Assembly (NCBI GenBank): GCA_020252645.1
Contig: JADCCN010000003.1
Span: 124,001-188,000 of the forward strand
Direction of reading: 5' to 3'
Length of the DNA stretch: 64,000 nucleotides
DNA from: Methylobacterium sp.
Lineage (GTDB): Bacteria; Pseudomonadota; Alphaproteobacteria; Rhizobiales; Beijerinckiaceae
Positions 62,718 to 64,000 of this stretch are shown here, piece after piece; position 1 is the first letter of the stretch; each line of letters opens with the position of its first letter. The notes below the pieces were generated by a model. That model was not told the DNA's origin and searched no databases. It saw only the letters and a program-made list of their open reading frames with translations. The position numbers and the translations under genes were made by a program.

Positions 62718-63040
62718 GGCGTCTTCGGCGAACCTTTCAATGCGGGCCGGCCAATCCGGCAGGGGAAACCGGAGACGTCGGAGCGCCCCGCTGGACGGAC
62801 CCTCGCGCGGCGCTTCTTAAACGCGCGTGAAGCCGGAAGCCCCGGCCGGCCCGAATCCGGCTCCCGCTCGGCGGCCGGCTCGGCTTTCCATTCCTATGGT
62901 GAACAACAACCTTCCGAATTCGCTCGGCGTTTCCGATTGCAATGCTGCTTTGCCGCCCCAAGCGAAAGATCGATCGAATTTGAATCAATTTGCAAACGCT
63001 TCTCTCAAGCCCTTCCGCTATTCCGGAAACCGACAGGAGC
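62718..63040. other. Intergenic region between divergent genes
   Basis: 323 bp, GC-rich on the left (62720-62890) and more AT-rich on the right. It should hold both promoters. No clear -35/-10 or operator palindrome was identified. CCCCGGCCGGCCCG is just composition. Confidence 0.4.
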
Positions 63041-63433
63041 ATGATGATGATGATCACTCGCCTCATGGTCGCCCTTCTGGCGCTCTATCTCGTCTCGGAC
63101 GGGGGCAAGAACTGGAATGGCCTCTCGAGCCCATCCAGCCCGGCGGTGGCGCGCGATTCGCTTCCGGACCAGGCCTTGCTCGCAAAGCAGGCGCTCGATT
63201 TCTGCCTCACCCATCGCGAGATTTGCGCAGAGGCCGCCGGGAGGCTGGTGAAATCGACCGGCAGCCTGCCCTCGGCCGCTCCGGCCATGCCTGCTCCGGC
63301 CATGCCTGCTCCGGCCATGCCTGCTACAGCCATGCCTGCTCCGCCGGCCGGCCTTCAGGCGGCTGCGCCGGGCGAGCCTGCCCCGCATCTGCCGCTGCCG
63401 CCGCGCCGCCGCACCACGCCCGCCGGGGCTTGA
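63041..63433 (+). CDS. DUF5330-like membrane protein with Pro/Ala/Met repeat
   Basis: 130 aa. Starts at ATG 63041, the first of four consecutive ATGs, after GACAGGAGC. N-terminal TM helix 5-18, then LLAKQALDFCLTHREICAEAAGRL, the two-Cys helical core resembling DUF5330 proteins, then a low-complexity AMPAP tail made by a 15-bp tandem repeat. Divergent from the degenerate kinase operon and upstream of sufE. Confidence 0.7.
   Translation: MMMMITRLMVALLALYLVSDGGKNWNGLSSPSSPAVARDSLPDQALLAKQALDFCLTHREICAEAAGRLVKSTGSLPSAAPAMPAPAMPAPAMPATAMPAPPAGLQAAAPGEPAPHLPLPPRRRTTPAGA
63281..63340 (+). repeat. 15-bp tandem repeat, four copies, inside a coding region
   Basis: CCGGCCATGCCTGCT occurs three times perfectly and a fourth time as ACAGCCATGCCTGCT, encoding PAMPA units. 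Unit length is a multiple of three, so copy changes keep the frame. Confidence 0.9.
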
Positions 63434-63500
63434 CCCGACGCATCCGCTCGCGCCATCTGCCGGGCCAGATGAAACGGGCCCGGAGAGAAGCGCCACAGCC

Positions 63501-63929
63501 ATGACCTTCACCCTCGCCCCCGGCAACGCGCGCCTCAGAAGCATTGTGACCGATCTCGATTTTCTCGACGATTGGGATGAGCGCTATCGCTACCTCATCG
63601 ATCTCGGCCGCCGGCTCGATCCCCTTCCGCACGAGGCCTATTCCGAGGCCAATCGCGTTCCCGGCTGCGCAAGCCAGGTCTGGCTGCTTATGAGCCGGAA
63701 CGCGGATGGCTCACTCTCGATCAAGGGCGACAGCGACGCGCTGATCGTGAAGGGCCTCGTCGCCCTGGTGCTTGCGATGTTCGATGGACGCCCGCTGGCG
63801 GAAGTCGCAGGGTTCGATGCAGCGGGCTTCTTCGCCACCATCGGCCTCAAGGATCATCTCACCTCCCAGCGTGCGAATGGCCTCGCCTCGATGGTCGCGC
63901 GCATCAAGGCGGAAGCCGCGAAAGGCTGA
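63501..63929 (+). CDS. sufE: SufE family cysteine desulfurase sulfur acceptor
   Basis: 142 aa. Cys56 in RVPGCASQVW is the sulfur-accepting residue, with the preceding LGRRLDPLP and following KGDSDALIVKGLVALVLAMFDGR both diagnostic. Receives persulfide from SufS for Fe-S cluster assembly in the cytoplasm. Last full gene before the right edge; no suf operon is beside it. 71 bases follow with no gene seen. Confidence 0.95.
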   Translation: MTFTLAPGNARLRSIVTDLDFLDDWDERYRYLIDLGRRLDPLPHEAYSEANRVPGCASQVWLLMSRNADGSLSIKGDSDALIVKGLVALVLAMFDGRPLAEVAGFDAAGFFATIGLKDHLTSQRANGLASMVARIKAEAAKG

Positions 63930-64000
63930 TCACGCCGTTTTCGGGAAGGCCGGTCGCGAATCGGCCGCTCCCCAGTGACGGATCGGCTGGCGGGCCGTGC

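Noticed and set aside
63281-63340. CRISPR-like repeat
   Set aside because: 15-bp units with no spacers, inside a coding frame, preserving codons.

Overview
The window is about 64 kb of GC-rich, densely packed bacterial chromosome with many ATGA/GTGA stop-start overlaps. Gene content points to an alphaproteobacterium, most likely Hyphomicrobiales (Rhizobiales). The clues are the feuPQ-ccmIEFH-response regulator-kinase-glnE block, PdhS/PleC-type kinases, DUF1491, DUF1214, DUF1254 and DUF5330 family genes, YcgN and SufE neighbours, and RIME-like palindromic repeats. No species is claimed. No rRNA, tRNA, CRISPR array or insertion sequence was seen.

Layout. 1-3.7 kb: a caspase-fold protein running off the left edge that lacks its catalytic dyad, a secreted protein, a GST and a membrane-tethered thermonuclease. 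3.8-7.8 kb: a six-TM PdhS-like kinase, divergent cobT and cobS (end of the B12 pathway), and a stand-alone membrane anchor domain. 7.8-15.7 kb: one minus-strand operon with an M20 deacylase, a peptide-type ABC importer (binding protein, two permeases, two ATPases), dusA and a hotdog thioesterase. 15.8-20.3 kb: a TauE/SafE permease, an AT-rich intergenic island and a tripartite tricarboxylate transporter (tctB, tctA, tctC). 20.4-27 kb: an MFS carrier, pepN and a PAS histidine kinase preceded by a perfect CtrA-type box. 27-38.5 kb: glnE, an OmpR-type two-component pair, the cytochrome c haem-handling genes ccmH, ccmF, ccmE and ccmI, and feuQ/feuP.

38.6-54.6 kb holds a complete gene transfer agent (GTA) cluster on the minus strand, in the gene order of the Rhodobacter capsulatus GTA: small terminase-like g1, terminase, portal, two small ORFs, prohead protease, capsid, connectors, tail terminator, tail tube, chaperones, short tape measure, distal tail, hub, NlpC/P60 peptidase and megatron. 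A muramidase with a holin-like tail follows. Three features stand out: a secreted trypsin-like protease gene inserted backwards between capsid and connector genes; the muramidase reading in frame into a holin-like segment that has its own ribosome binding site and start; and a 17-bp perfect palindrome just upstream of an exact TTGACA facing the cluster.

54.6-64 kb: ycgN, a class A penicillin-binding protein, a DUF1214/DUF1254 pair, a lipoprotein, small conserved proteins, a peptidoglycan-binding protein co-transcribed with a degenerate histidine kinase, a DUF5330-type protein and sufE. Three loci carry RIME-like repeats; at two of them the outer TAGAGC of the repeat provides the stop codon of the neighbouring minus-strand gene.
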